A DNA stretch of 64,000 nucleotides, taken from Ardenticatenaceae bacterium. GTDB lineage: Bacteria; Chloroflexota; Anaerolineae; Promineifilales; Promineifilaceae. The notes under the pieces were generated by a model. That model saw only the letters and a program-made list of their open reading frames with translations. It did not search any database and had not been told where the DNA came from. Numbering within the stretch: position 1 is the first letter of the stretch; the number at the start of each line of letters is the position of its first letter. This document shows positions 51,677 to 60,740 of the stretch, in pieces. Where the stretch lies: assembly GCA_020634395.1 (NCBI GenBank), contig JACKBU010000004.1:186001-250000 (forward strand). Reading direction: 5' to 3'. The translations under genes and the position numbers were made by a program.

Positions 51677-52576
51677 GTGAAAGGAATTCTTGGCGTCATT
51701 ATGCTGCTGGTTGGCATTGCGGGGCTTGCCCTGGCCGTGGCCGGGATTTACTTTGGGCGGCAAGCGGTGGACCAGATTGGAGTGGGGGTGAACAACAGCC
51801 TGAATCTGGTACTGGACAGCCTGAGCACGGTACAGGATAGCTTTGCCCTGACGAAGACGGCCGTTAACCAGGCCTCCACCGCCATCTCCACCGTGGAAAA
51901 AACAGTGGCCGATACCAGCACGACCATCGGCGATACGAAGCCGCTGGTGGACCAGATTTCTGTCGTAGCGGCGACGGAAATTCCCAACAGCGTGGAGGCG
52001 ATTCAGGCCTCGCTCTATCCGGCGGCAGCGCTGGCGGCGCAGGTGGACACCACGCTGCGCACCCTCAGCGATTTCACGCTGGAACAAACTTTTCTGGGCG
52101 TTCCGCTGCAGTTCGACCTGGGCATCGATTATGATCCGCAAGACGCGTTGGATGAATCGCTGCTGGCCATTGCCGACAGCCTGGATGGCGTTTCGGGCAG
52201 CCTGCGCGACCTGGAGCCCACGCTAACGGTGAACGCCGGTAACCTGACTTTGATGAGCGACAATATCGCCCAGATTTCCGAGGACATAGCCGCCATTAAC
52301 GAGGTGGTGGCAGATATTGTGCCGCTGCTGGATCAGTACGTGGACACAATTACGCAGGTGGAAACGGCCGTGCTGCAAGTCCAGGCCAACCTCGACTCCT
52401 ACTTACAAACCGCCAAGCTGGTCATAACCGTCCTGATGATCTGGCTGGCGGCCCTCCATCTGGCGCCTCTGTACGTTGGCTGGGAACTGACGACCGGCGT
52501 GCACGATAGAAAAGATGATGACGAACAGGACGACCAACACCGATCGGATGACGAAGAATCCGACAAGGAGGAATAA
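51677..52576 (+). CDS. Membrane protein with long helical ectodomain, unknown function
   Basis: The 299-residue protein has one N-terminal helix (ILGVIMLLVGIAGLALAVAGIYF), a long region of S/T/V/D-rich heptad-like helices (about 30-245), a second membrane helix (LVITVLMIWLAALHLAPLYVG) and a highly acidic tail (DRKDDDEQDDQ...ESDKEE). The layout resembles methyl-accepting or filament-like coiled-coil proteins without their signalling domain. The GTG at 51677 has AGGAGG seven bases before it. The next gene starts four bases after its stop. Confidence 0.8.
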   Translation: MKGILGVIMLLVGIAGLALAVAGIYFGRQAVDQIGVGVNNSLNLVLDSLSTVQDSFALTKTAVNQASTAISTVEKTVADTSTTIGDTKPLVDQISVVAATEIPNSVEAIQASLYPAAALAAQVDTTLRTLSDFTLEQTFLGVPLQFDLGIDYDPQDALDESLLAIADSLDGVSGSLRDLEPTLTVNAGNLTLMSDNIAQISEDIAAINEVVADIVPLLDQYVDTITQVETAVLQVQANLDSYLQTAKLVITVLMIWLAALHLAPLYVGWELTTGVHDRKDDDEQDDQHRSDDEESDKEE

Positions 52577-52580
52577 CTCA

Positions 52581-52973
52581 ATGCGTTTGTTTATTCGTTG
52601 GATAATTATTGCCATTTCCTTATGGGTGGCGGTTTTGCTGGTGCCCGGCCTGAGTAAGGATGGCAACATCTGGACATGGCTGCTGGTGGCGGCAATTTTT
52701 GGTCTGGTAAACGCCATCATCCGGCCGATTGTGCTGCTTTTGAGCTGCCCCCTGGTGGTGCTGACGCTGGGCCTGTTTGTGTTGATTGTGAACTGGGCCA
52801 TGTTGTCGCTCACCATCTGGATTTCTTCATCGGTGTTTAACCTGGGTTTTACTTCCGATGGGTTCTGGGCAACTTTCTTTGGGGCGATTGTCATCAGTAT
52901 TGTCAGCGGCGTTTTGAATATCTTCCTGCGCGATGATAAGGAGGATAAGAACACCATCATCGTGCAGCGGTAG
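52581..52973 (+). CDS. Small membrane protein of the phage holin 4 / YvlD type
   Basis: The 130-residue protein has four membrane helices with IWTWLLVAAIFGLVNAIIRPIVLLLSCPLVVLTLGLFVLIVNWAML, the pattern of the YvlD/phage-holin-4 superfamily. Such proteins are common in bacterial chromosomes and their role is unclear; nothing else here is phage-like. ATG 52581 is preceded by AAGGAGGAATAACTCA. It is the last gene of the five-gene plus-strand cluster starting at 48675. Confidence 0.88.
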   Translation: MRLFIRWIIIAISLWVAVLLVPGLSKDGNIWTWLLVAAIFGLVNAIIRPIVLLLSCPLVVLTLGLFVLIVNWAMLSLTIWISSSVFNLGFTSDGFWATFFGAIVISIVSGVLNIFLRDDKEDKNTIIVQR

Positions 52974-52994
52974 AAACGGCCGTTGTCCTTTAAT

Positions 52995-53048
52995 GATGCG
53001 TGATGCGTGAAACGTGACCGGAGACAGCACGAATCACGCATCACGCAG
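52995..53048. terminator. Inverted repeat of GATGCGTGATGCGTG words between convergent genes
   Basis: GATGCGTGATGCGTGAAACGTG pairs with CACGAATCACGCATCACGC. It lies between the YvlD-like stop (52973) and the permease stop (53062) and shares words with the repeat at 42971-43023. Confidence 0.7.
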
Positions 53049-53061
53049 CACGGTCGTTCCC

Positions 53062-55458
53062 CTACTCATACGCCAGCACATCCCGCACCGTCAGCCGCGA
53101 GGCGTTGCGCGCGGGCACGTAGCTGGCAAGCACCGCCACCACCAGCACCAGCGCCAGCCACAGCAGCGCCCCCGGCACGGAATAAACATAGCTCAACTGC
53201 CCATTGACAATGTGGTTGCCCACCACCGAACTGAGCAGCTTGCCGGCCGGGATGGCCAGAAAAATCGCCAGCAGCCAGCTAATCAGCGCCATCAGGATGC
53301 CTTCCACCAGAATCACCCGCAGCACCGCTCCATCGGACGCGCCCACGGCGCGCATCACGCCGATTTCGCGGGTGCGCTCCAGCACGTTCATGCTCATCGT
53401 GCCCGCCAGCCCCAGGCCGCCCACCAGGGTAATCAGCAAAGCCATCACCATCAGCACCGAAACGATGATGTTGAACTGGTCCTCCTGCACGCCGCGCATG
53501 TCGGAGCTGGTCTCCACGCTGCTGACACGAATGCCTACCTGCTGGAAATAATCGTTGGCCCGGGCAGCGATTTCGGCCTGGGAGGCGGGATCGTGGGCGC
53601 TGGTGACCAACTGCACGCGGCGCGTTTGCTGCACTTCGCGGGCCAGCCGCGAAACGTAGGCATAATTGGCATACGATTCGTACCAGACGGTCACGCCGAT
53701 GGACTGGTACACGCCGACGATGGTCCAGGGGTAATCACGGCCGTTTATCTTCACCACGATCTCATCCCCCACTTGCAGCGATGGGTCTTCGCGCAGCAGG
53801 CTGCTGTCGATGACCACGGCGTTCTGGTCGTCGGGTTCCAGCCAGCGGCCGGCCACAATCTTGGGATGCGTCAGGTCGCTGCCGCCGGGCGGGGCCAGGA
53901 TGGTCATGGAGTTGCCTTCTTCGCCGCTGGCGTCGAGGATGGCGCCGTTGACAATGGTCCAGCCTTCCACGCGCTCCACGCCCGGCACGTGCAGGGCGTA
54001 TTCTTCGATTTGCGCCAGGCGATACGGCCGTTCAAACTCCACCTGCACATCAAACCGGTACGCTTGCCCCAACTCCGCCACCGTCTCATCGGCGGAGGCG
54101 CCTACACTCAGCACGCCGATGAAGACCGCGCCGCCCAGGACCAGCGTGCCCAGCGTCAGCGCCGCCCGGCCGCGATTGCGCAAAATATTGCCCAACGACA
54201 GCAGCCACGGCCCGGTCACAAAGCGGATGCGCTCGATGACCCGTTCCAGCAGGCTGTTGCTTAGATTTTCCTGGCTCAGACCGGTGGAATTCAGCGCAGC
54301 AAACACCGTCACGCGCGTGCCGCGCCAGATGGCGGGCAGCGCCGCCAGCACCGGCACCAGCAGACTGACGCCCAACTCCAGCACCATGATTTCCGGGCGC
54401 AGGCGATAAGCCGGCAGGCGCAAATCCAGCAGGCCGGGGCCGGCGATGAATTCAGCGAACTTTTGCGCGGCCACGGCCGCCAGCGGCGCGGCCACCGCGT
54501 AAGCCATCAGCCCAAACATCACCACCATCAGCAGGTACATGCCCACCAGATTGCGCGTCAGGCCGCCGATGGCTTTCATGATGCCGATGTACTGCACCTG
54601 CCGCAAAATCAGCGCCGACATGGTGTTGAAGACGAGGAAGGCGCTGAGCGCCAGCGACACGGCCGCCAGAATGCCCAGCACGGAGCGGATGGACTGGATA
54701 ATAAATTTGGTGGGACTGACGCCCGGCTCCGGGAAAACCAGGGTGAAGTAGACCATGTAGCCGCTTTTTTCGATTTTGTCTTTGATTTCGCCGGTGAGGG
54801 CCTGGACGTAGGCGCGATCGTGCTTGTTGGCGGCGGCGACGTAGAGCAGGCGGTTGTAATCGGCCGTTTCGCCCAGCCATTCGAAGGTGTCCAGGGTGGT
54901 GTAGGCGTTGATGCCGCCGGTGTTGATGGAGGGATTGCTGTTCTGGTCGCGCACGGTGCCGACGATACTCATTTCGTAGTGACGGCCGTCGTTCATCTCC
55001 ACAATCGCGGTATCGCCAAGGGCAAAATCGGTCAGGGCCACGGCCGTCTGGTCGATGAGCAGTTCGTGGTCGCCGGGCGCGGCCTGGCCGCTCATGGATT
55101 GCAGCAGATTGACACGGCCGTCGCTGTAATCCTGGGCGGAGAGGGCGGTGTTGTACCAACGGCCGTTCAAGAACATCCGCACGCTGCGCACCCGCCGTCC
55201 TTCCGCGTCCGCCACTTCCGGCATGTCGCGGATGGTGTCCACCAAATCGTCGCCAAACGGCGACGTGAGGATGAAGGCGCTGGTAGGATTAACGGTTTCG
55301 TAGCCCACCGTGCTGGCCTCCTCCAAAATCAGATAAGCGTTGGCTACCATGCCCACAGCAAACACGCCAATGGCAATCGACAGCACCACCAAAATCGTGC
55401 GGGATTTATTGCCCGACAGATCTGCGAATACTTTTTTGTAACGTGGTTTGATGTTCAT
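53062..55458 (-). CDS. Large FtsX/MacB-type ABC permease with two FtsX domains
   Basis: The 798-residue protein has an N-terminal helix (SRTILVVLSIAIGVFAVGMVANAYLI), a MacB-PCD-like extracytoplasmic domain (about 45-240), four helices with a first FtsX domain (about 250-370), a second extracytoplasmic domain (about 440-640) and a last FtsX domain with MNVLERTREIGVMRAVGASDGAVL. This double layout is typical of permeases that act as a single chain with one ATPase. ATG 55458 follows GAGGGGGG. It forms an operon with the ATPase gene 14 bases upstream. Confidence 0.94.
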   Translation of the reverse strand: MNIKPRYKKVFADLSGNKSRTILVVLSIAIGVFAVGMVANAYLILEEASTVGYETVNPTSAFILTSPFGDDLVDTIRDMPEVADAEGRRVRSVRMFLNGRWYNTALSAQDYSDGRVNLLQSMSGQAAPGDHELLIDQTAVALTDFALGDTAIVEMNDGRHYEMSIVGTVRDQNSNPSINTGGINAYTTLDTFEWLGETADYNRLLYVAAANKHDRAYVQALTGEIKDKIEKSGYMVYFTLVFPEPGVSPTKFIIQSIRSVLGILAAVSLALSAFLVFNTMSALILRQVQYIGIMKAIGGLTRNLVGMYLLMVVMFGLMAYAVAAPLAAVAAQKFAEFIAGPGLLDLRLPAYRLRPEIMVLELGVSLLVPVLAALPAIWRGTRVTVFAALNSTGLSQENLSNSLLERVIERIRFVTGPWLLSLGNILRNRGRAALTLGTLVLGGAVFIGVLSVGASADETVAELGQAYRFDVQVEFERPYRLAQIEEYALHVPGVERVEGWTIVNGAILDASGEEGNSMTILAPPGGSDLTHPKIVAGRWLEPDDQNAVVIDSSLLREDPSLQVGDEIVVKINGRDYPWTIVGVYQSIGVTVWYESYANYAYVSRLAREVQQTRRVQLVTSAHDPASQAEIAARANDYFQQVGIRVSSVETSSDMRGVQEDQFNIIVSVLMVMALLITLVGGLGLAGTMSMNVLERTREIGVMRAVGASDGAVLRVILVEGILMALISWLLAIFLAIPAGKLLSSVVGNHIVNGQLSYVYSVPGALLWLALVLVVAVLASYVPARNASRLTVRDVLAYE

Positions 55459-55472
55459 GAACAGCCCCCCTC

Positions 55473-56336
55473 TCAATCTCCCCCCAAAGGGAGGAGAAGT
55501 CCATTTCCCTCTCCTCGGGAGGGGCTATGGGAGGGTAAATTTTTCTCCGCGACCTCCGCGCTCTCCGCGGTTGAATTGCTTTTAATAATTTCTCCATCCG
55601 CGATGGTGACGACGCGGGTGACGCGCCGCGCTTTGTCCGGGTCGTGGGTGACCATGAGGATGGTTTTGCCCTCGTCCACCAATTGGTTAAACAACTGGAA
55701 GATGATTTCGGCCGTGGCCGAATCCAGGTTGCCCGTGGGTTCGTCGGCGGCCAGGATGGGCGGGTCGTTGGCCAGGGCGCGGGCGATGGCCGCCAACTGC
55801 TGCTGCCCGCCGGACACCGACGAGGGTAGTTTGTGGGCCACGTCTGCCAGCCCGACCATGTCCAGCAGGTGCATGGCCCGCTCGCGGCGTTGCGGAATGG
55901 GGTAGGTGTGGCAAAAATCCATCGGCAGCATCACATTTTGCATCACGGTGAGGGTGGGCAGCAGTTGGAAAAACTGGAAGATAACGCCCAGTTCGCGCCC
56001 CCGCCATTGGGCGATTTCCCCCTCGCTGAGGGTGTGCACGGCCGTGCCGTTCACCCACACCTCACCCGACGATGGCCGGTCGATGCCGGTGATCATGTTG
56101 ATCAGCGTGGATTTGCCGCAGCCCGATTTGCCGATGATGGCCACAAATTCGCCCCGGTTCACGGTGAGGTTGATGCCCTTGAGCGCCGTAAAATCCCCGG
56201 CGCTGCCGTGATAGGTCTTGACGACCTGCCGCACCTGGATGATGTGGTCGGTGGCGGCGCTGGTGGCGCAGTGGCCGTTAAGGCGGAAACGGCCGTGTCC
56301 ATTTTGCCCCTGAAAGCCTTTCAAACGAGAAAGCAT
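55473..56336 (-). CDS. ABC transporter ATP-binding protein, MacB/LolD type, with repeat-derived tail
   Basis: The 287-residue ATPase has Walker A IGKSGCGKSTLINM near residue 70, the signature VSGGQQQLAAIARAL near 175, Walker B ILAADEPTGNLD near 200 and the H-loop in VTHDPDKA. The signature reads S-G-G-Q-Q-Q-L in place of the usual Q-Q-R. The last 30 residues (STAESAEVAEKNLPSHSPSRGEG...) come from iterated GCGGAGG and GGAGAGGG DNA that elsewhere would be spacer. I chose ATG 56336. It is transcribed from the regulated promoter at 56413-56440. Confidence 0.92.
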   Translation of the reverse strand: MLSRLKGFQGQNGHGRFRLNGHCATSAATDHIIQVRQVVKTYHGSAGDFTALKGINLTVNRGEFVAIIGKSGCGKSTLINMITGIDRPSSGEVWVNGTAVHTLSEGEIAQWRGRELGVIFQFFQLLPTLTVMQNVMLPMDFCHTYPIPQRRERAMHLLDMVGLADVAHKLPSSVSGGQQQLAAIARALANDPPILAADEPTGNLDSATAEIIFQLFNQLVDEGKTILMVTHDPDKARRVTRVVTIADGEIIKSNSTAESAEVAEKNLPSHSPSRGEGNGLLLPLGGD

Positions 56337-56396
56337 ACCAATCCCTTCGTGTAACCCACTGCTTGATGACAAAAACTAAACCTCATGTTATATTAT

Positions 56397-56409
56397 GAAC
56401 ACCATGTTC
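56397..56409. promoter_or_regulatory. Putative operator GAACA-CCA-TGTTC
   Basis: Perfect five-base arms lie at the expected transcription start of the minus-strand ABC operon and between it and the divergent tetR gene. A second inverted repeat, TTGAC-TCTGC-GTCAA (56426-56440), overlaps the -35 box. Confidence 0.6.
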
Positions 56410-56412
56410 GTA

Positions 56413-56440
56413 ATTGTATGCTTTGTTGACTCTGCGTCAA
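56413..56440 (-). promoter_or_regulatory. Sigma70-type promoter of the ATPase-permease operon
   Basis: On the minus strand TTGACG (56440-56435), a 16-base spacer and TACAAT (56418-56413). The start of transcription would fall within the operator at 56397-56409. Confidence 0.65.
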
Positions 56441-56527
56441 CGATCAAATTTCGGGCCCGTCTATTTTTAGACGGCCGTTCACAATTCGCCGTTCCCAGTT
56501 CATCGGTTCTCGTTCAAGGAGCTTTCC

Positions 56528-57124
56528 ATGAGCCGGCGTAAAACCGACCGGCGGGTCTTACGCACCCGCCGCCAACTACAAGAATCTCTCATGTCCCTCG
56601 TTTTGGAGAAAGGCTACGACGCCGTCACCGTCGAAGATATTACGGAGCGGGCCGACCTGGGCCGTACCACGTTTTACCTGCACTACAAGGATAAAGACGA
56701 CCTGCTGCTGCAAAGCCTGGAAACCGTCTACGACGATCTGGTGGAGCAGATTCAGCAGCGCACAGTTGATGAGTGGGTGGCAGACGGCCAGGGGCCCTGG
56801 ACGCTGGCCTTTCGCCATGCCGCCGACAATGCGCGCTTTTACCAGATTATCCTCAGCGGGCAGGGGGGCAGCGTCATCAAAAATCGCGTGCAAAACTATA
56901 TCGCGGCCACCGCCCAAAGAACCATCAGCCAGTTAACGCAAGAATTAGGGGTCACCCCCTCCGTGCCGCTGGAAGTTTTGTCCCACTATATCGCCAGTTC
57001 TTTGTTAGGGTTGATTGCCTGGTGGCTCCAGCATGATCAGCCCTACACCGTGGCCGAGATGGACGCATATTTTCGCCAGCTGGCAATGCAAGGTACGACT
57101 CAGGTAATTGGCATTGGGCTGTAA
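56528..57124 (+). CDS. TetR family transcriptional regulator, divergent from the ABC operon
   Basis: The 198-residue regulator has the TetR helix-turn-helix RRQLQESLMSLVLEKGYDAVTVEDITERADLGRTTFYLHYKDKDDLLLQ near residues 12-60. The C-terminal ligand domain includes a TetR_C-like segment with LLGLIAWWLQHDQPYTVAEMDAYF. It is transcribed away from the ATPase/permease operon, with inverted repeats in the shared spacer, so it probably controls that operon and itself. ATG 56528 is preceded by AAGGAGC. Confidence 0.93.
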   Translation: MSRRKTDRRVLRTRRQLQESLMSLVLEKGYDAVTVEDITERADLGRTTFYLHYKDKDDLLLQSLETVYDDLVEQIQQRTVDEWVADGQGPWTLAFRHAADNARFYQIILSGQGGSVIKNRVQNYIAATAQRTISQLTQELGVTPSVPLEVLSHYIASSLLGLIAWWLQHDQPYTVAEMDAYFRQLAMQGTTQVIGIGL

Positions 57125-57453
57125 AAGACATAGGTCTATCGCAGCTTTGGTCAACGGCCGTATCGCCGGACTGCCAGTGCTCGGTCAACGGGGCTTTTTT
57201 CATCTTTTAGCCGGTTTCAACCGGCGTTGTTAAGCAGCCGGGGGCAAGAGCAACCACAAGCTTGTGTGCGGCAAGGAGGCGATTGCCCTCACAAAAGACC
57301 CACGTTGCTCGACATCTGCCAAATCTGGTTTAAGATTATGGCGCTGTAAAAATTCCTTCAGGTTCGCTCAAAAACAAGTCTAGATTTTTGGAGATTAAGG
57401 ACTGGAGGCGGGCAATCTCCAAGCTTTAAACTCCGAGCCAAACAAGGTGCTTC
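57125..57453. other. Spacer between tetR and the GAP-family gene
   Basis: The 329-base gap holds the inverted repeat GCCGGTT-TC-AACCGGC (57210-57225), followed by GTTGTT, a likely terminator for tetR. GGAGATT...AATCTCC words lie near 57389-57420. I see no gene. Confidence 0.5.
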
Positions 57454-58128
57454 ATGGGTGATGTGCTCGTCAATCTTCTGCCAGTGATCGTGGGGGCGGC
57501 TGTGGTGCCATTGTATCCCATCATTGTTTTGCTGCTGCTGCAAAGCCGGGGCGGGCTGAGCAAAGCTCTCGCCTTTATTTCTGGCGGGCTGATGATGCGG
57601 CTGGTGCAGGGCGTCATCTTTGGGCTGCTTTTGGGCGAGGCGATGGACGCCAACGGCGACGACGGGCAGGCGTTAATTACCTCGACGCTGCTGCTGGTGG
57701 TGGGCGTGCTGTTGTTGGTAACGGCCGTAAGAAAATGGCGCAAAGAAGAAGACCCCGACGATCCACCGCCGCAGTGGATGACAGGTATCAGTACTCTTTC
57801 GAGCTGGCGCGCATTGGGCGCAGGGGCGCTCTTTGTGACGATTGCTGTCAAGCAGTGGGTCTTCACACTGTCGGCCATCAGCATTATTGGCGAGGCGGAG
57901 TTGGGGGCCACCACTGGTATTGGCCTTTATCTGTTTTACACCCTGACAACCCAATTACTGGTGCTGCCCCCTGTCCTGGCTTTTATCCTGGCGCCTGAGC
58001 GGTCGGCAAAACCGCTGCAGGCAGCGCAGGGCTGGTTGGAACGCAACAATCGCGTCATCGTCATGACTGTGTCGTTGATTTTTGGGTTGTGGTTTTCCTA
58101 CAAAGGTATCACCGGGTTGATTGGATGA
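57454..58128 (+). CDS. GAP family membrane protein (Sap/sulfolipid-addressing-like)
   Basis: The 224-residue protein has six membrane helices and matches the GAP (SfLAP) family: GDVLVNLLPVIVGAAVVPLYPIIVLLLLQSRGGLSKALAFISGGLMMRLVQG at the start, and a cytoplasmic charged loop (RKWRKEEDPDDPPP) in the middle. Family members in mycobacteria help move glycopeptidolipids or sulfolipids. The start ATG 57454 has no strong ribosome binding site. It is convergent with the orphan permease pair, which may share a lipid substrate, though that is speculation. Confidence 0.85.
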   Translation: MGDVLVNLLPVIVGAAVVPLYPIIVLLLLQSRGGLSKALAFISGGLMMRLVQGVIFGLLLGEAMDANGDDGQALITSTLLLVVGVLLLVTAVRKWRKEEDPDDPPPQWMTGISTLSSWRALGAGALFVTIAVKQWVFTLSAISIIGEAELGATTGIGLYLFYTLTTQLLVLPPVLAFILAPERSAKPLQAAQGWLERNNRVIVMTVSLIFGLWFSYKGITGLIG

Positions 58129-58185
58129 GGCGGGCAGGACTGGGGCGAAAATTTCTGAACCCATCTGCCCTCCTTTCGCCTTTAC

Positions 58186-59418
58186 TTATAAGGCGTGGTG
58201 CAAGGCTTCGACCGGCTCCATGCGCGCTGCGTATGAAGCCGGATAAAGTGACACCAGCGACACAATCACCAAAAGCAGCAGCGACAGGACGACAAACTGA
58301 ACCGGCGCAAATCCCCCTTTGATGGTAGTGCCCATGGTAAAGCCTTCGACCATCGCGGCCGTTTCTGCCGGCACAGATATACCGACGTAAGTCATGTAGG
58401 CCACGACACCCAGGCCCAATACCAGACCAATCGCGATTCCCAACAGCGCCAACAGGATGCCTTCAACGAGAAACAACCCGGTGATCTGGCGCCGATTCAT
58501 GCCCAGAGAGGCCAAAATGCCAATCTCGCGGGCGCGGGCAAAAACCGACATGAGCAGTGTATTGGCAATGAGCACGGCGACGGCCAGGAACACAATTCCG
58601 TACAGCACGTAATAAAAAATCAGCCCATTTTTCACGCTGGACAAAATCAGGCTGTTCAAATCTTCCCAGGTTAGCGCCTGGGTATCCGGGCTGGCGAATA
58701 GGGCCGCGACTTGGGGCGCGTCGGCTTCATCATGCAGCGTGAGGATCAGGCTGCTGAAGCGGTTGCCCACGCCGCTAAAAGATTGGGCCTGCGCCAGCGG
58801 CAAAATGACCCTGTGCTGATCGATGCTGGGAAAGCCCGTATCCACCAGCCCTGCCACGATAAACACTCCTTCTTGCCCTTCGCCGTTGGCATTGCTGGCG
58901 GCCAGGCTGACACGCTGTCCTACCGTAATCTCCATTTGATCGGCCAGCATCTTGCCCACCAGGATTTGCCCCCGATCGTCAGTCTGCAGGAACTGCCCGG
59001 CGACAATACCCTGGCGAACTGGCTGGAAAAAGGCGTCATCAGGGTCAATGCCCACGATCTGGATGCCGACCGATTCGCCGGGCGTGCTGAGCAACCCACC
59101 GCTCCACAGTACAGGCGCGGCGGATTGAACTTCGGGTAGTGCTTCCGCTTGTGTTTTCCACGCTTCCGGGTTTTGCAACAGATCTTGGGACAGCAGACTG
59201 ATATTATCGACGTCGTAGTTGATGTTTCTGACCTGGACGTGGCCGGTAGAAATACGAATACTGTCCGCGACCATGGTCGAAACCATGCCTTCTATCAGGC
59301 TGCTCATGGCCATAACGACCACGAGGCCCAGGGCGACGGCCAGGGCGGTTAAGAAGGTTCTACGGCCGTTGCGGGCCAGGTTCCGGAATGCAATGGCAAA
59401 AAACTTGCTCGTGGCCAT
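58186..59418 (-). CDS. FtsX/MacB-type permease of an orphan pair (second gene)
   Basis: The 410-residue protein has the N-terminal helix RRTFLTALAVALGLVVVMAMSSLI, an extracytoplasmic domain (about 45-260) and three C-terminal helices with VFARAREIGILASLGMNRRQITGLFLVEG. It is a paralogue of the permease at 20627-21853: both have ISTGHVQ/LDTGHIQ and the IANTLLM...EIGILA segment and similar ends. No ATPase or regulator gene is adjacent. It starts 11 bases after its partner permease. Confidence 0.93.
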   Translation of the reverse strand: MATSKFFAIAFRNLARNGRRTFLTALAVALGLVVVMAMSSLIEGMVSTMVADSIRISTGHVQVRNINYDVDNISLLSQDLLQNPEAWKTQAEALPEVQSAAPVLWSGGLLSTPGESVGIQIVGIDPDDAFFQPVRQGIVAGQFLQTDDRGQILVGKMLADQMEITVGQRVSLAASNANGEGQEGVFIVAGLVDTGFPSIDQHRVILPLAQAQSFSGVGNRFSSLILTLHDEADAPQVAALFASPDTQALTWEDLNSLILSSVKNGLIFYYVLYGIVFLAVAVLIANTLLMSVFARAREIGILASLGMNRRQITGLFLVEGILLALLGIAIGLVLGLGVVAYMTYVGISVPAETAAMVEGFTMGTTIKGGFAPVQFVVLSLLLLVIVSLVSLYPASYAARMEPVEALHHAL

Positions 59419-59429
59419 ACCAGTTCTCC

Positions 59430-60671
59430 TTAAACGTAGTGCAGCGATTCGGCCGGTTCCCGTCGGGCGGCCTGCCAGGCCGGGTACAGTGCCGCCAGTG
59501 CTCCCACAATAACGGCCGCCGATCCATAAGCCAGGATCGTGGTGGCCGAAATGGCCGGGTACAACACGGTGCCCAACAGGGCATAAAGCTCTCCCGCCCC
59601 TTCCAAATCCGGGTAAACTGCAGAAAAATTAATTCCCGTTCGTCCTATCCACAGCACCAGCAGGCCGCTGATCAGACAGCCAACCGCGCCGCCTAGCAGG
59701 CCGATTAGGGCCCCTTCCAGGACAAACAGCCCCATGATCTGGCGTCCTTTTAACCCCATCGCTGCCAGGACGCCCATTTCTCGCGTGCGTTCAAAGACAG
59801 CCATGAGCATCAGGTTAAGAATCCCCACAGCGCCCATCAACAGCAAAATGCCGCCCAGCAGCAGCCCGATAGCCCGGTCGATGTTCAGGGCTTCACCAAA
59901 CTCGGGTCGGAGGGTGTAGATTGAATCGACTTCGTGGTTGGGAAACTGTGGAGCCAGGGTTTTGATCAGCTTGTCTTCCTGGCCGATTTTTTCCAGGATT
60001 ACGGCAACTTCCGTCACTTGGCCGCGCAGGTTATACAGGGTTTGGGCCGTGGGTAGATTCATAAAAACCAGCCCTTTTTCAGCGTCGCCCAGTCCCAGGT
60101 CAAAGATGCCGACAACGGTCATCGAGCGCTGCCGCATGGATTCGTCTTTACGCCGCCCCAACAAAGAGACGCGGTCACCTACGGTGACGTGTAGGCGATC
60201 GGCCAACGCCTGCCCGATCACGATGCTGTCACCGTCATCGGCATTTAAGAAGCGCCCCGCCACCAGATTTTCTGCCGCCAGGCTGATGGGCGCTTCGACC
60301 TCTGGATCAATGGCCGTGATGTTGACTGGCTGCGAGGCATCGCGGTTGCTTATCAATCCGCCGGTGTTGATTCTGCGGAAGGCAGCCAGGACGTTGGGTT
60401 GGTTTTGCACGGCCGTTAACACCTCATCCACGTCAGAAACCGGCAGCATCGGTAGCCGGCTGGATTTTTCCCGGTAGCCCGGCGCGTGGATCAGCACGTT
60501 GCCGCCGTACAGCCGCACCGTATTGCCGTAAATCGACTGATCCATGCCATCCATAAAGGCCTGAAAAAAGACGAGCAAAATCATACTCAGTACAATTGCC
60601 ACGGCCGCAATCAGTGTGCGCCGCCAGTTGCGCCACATGTTACGCCAGGCCATTTTCAGGTATTTGAACAT
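59430..60671 (-). CDS. FtsX/MacB-type permease of an orphan pair (first gene)
   Basis: The 413-residue protein begins MFKYLKMAWRNMWRNWRRTLIAAVAIVLSM, nearly the same as the permease at 21928-23175. It shares YGNTVRLYGGNVLIHAPGYREKSSRLPMLP with that protein's YGNAVRMYGGNVQVHAPGYREKADRLPLLP. The C-terminal FtsX motif is VFERTREMGVLAAMGLKGRQI. It is one half of a duplicated pair that kept its promoter (60741-60769) but not tetR or the ATPase. The ATPase at 19885 is a candidate partner. Confidence 0.93.
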   Translation of the reverse strand: MFKYLKMAWRNMWRNWRRTLIAAVAIVLSMILLVFFQAFMDGMDQSIYGNTVRLYGGNVLIHAPGYREKSSRLPMLPVSDVDEVLTAVQNQPNVLAAFRRINTGGLISNRDASQPVNITAIDPEVEAPISLAAENLVAGRFLNADDGDSIVIGQALADRLHVTVGDRVSLLGRRKDESMRQRSMTVVGIFDLGLGDAEKGLVFMNLPTAQTLYNLRGQVTEVAVILEKIGQEDKLIKTLAPQFPNHEVDSIYTLRPEFGEALNIDRAIGLLLGGILLLMGAVGILNLMLMAVFERTREMGVLAAMGLKGRQIMGLFVLEGALIGLLGGAVGCLISGLLVLWIGRTGINFSAVYPDLEGAGELYALLGTVLYPAISATTILAYGSAAVIVGALAALYPAWQAARREPAESLHYV

Positions 60672-60740
60672 CGTAATCCAATCCTTTACCCTGAGTTTAG
60701 GGACCAAGCTTGCCCTACTTTCCAACCGGGCAACGATAGA

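Noticed and set aside
52581..52973. Prophage remnant because of the holin-type family
   Set aside because: The family is common in bacterial chromosomes, and no other phage gene or attachment repeat is nearby.
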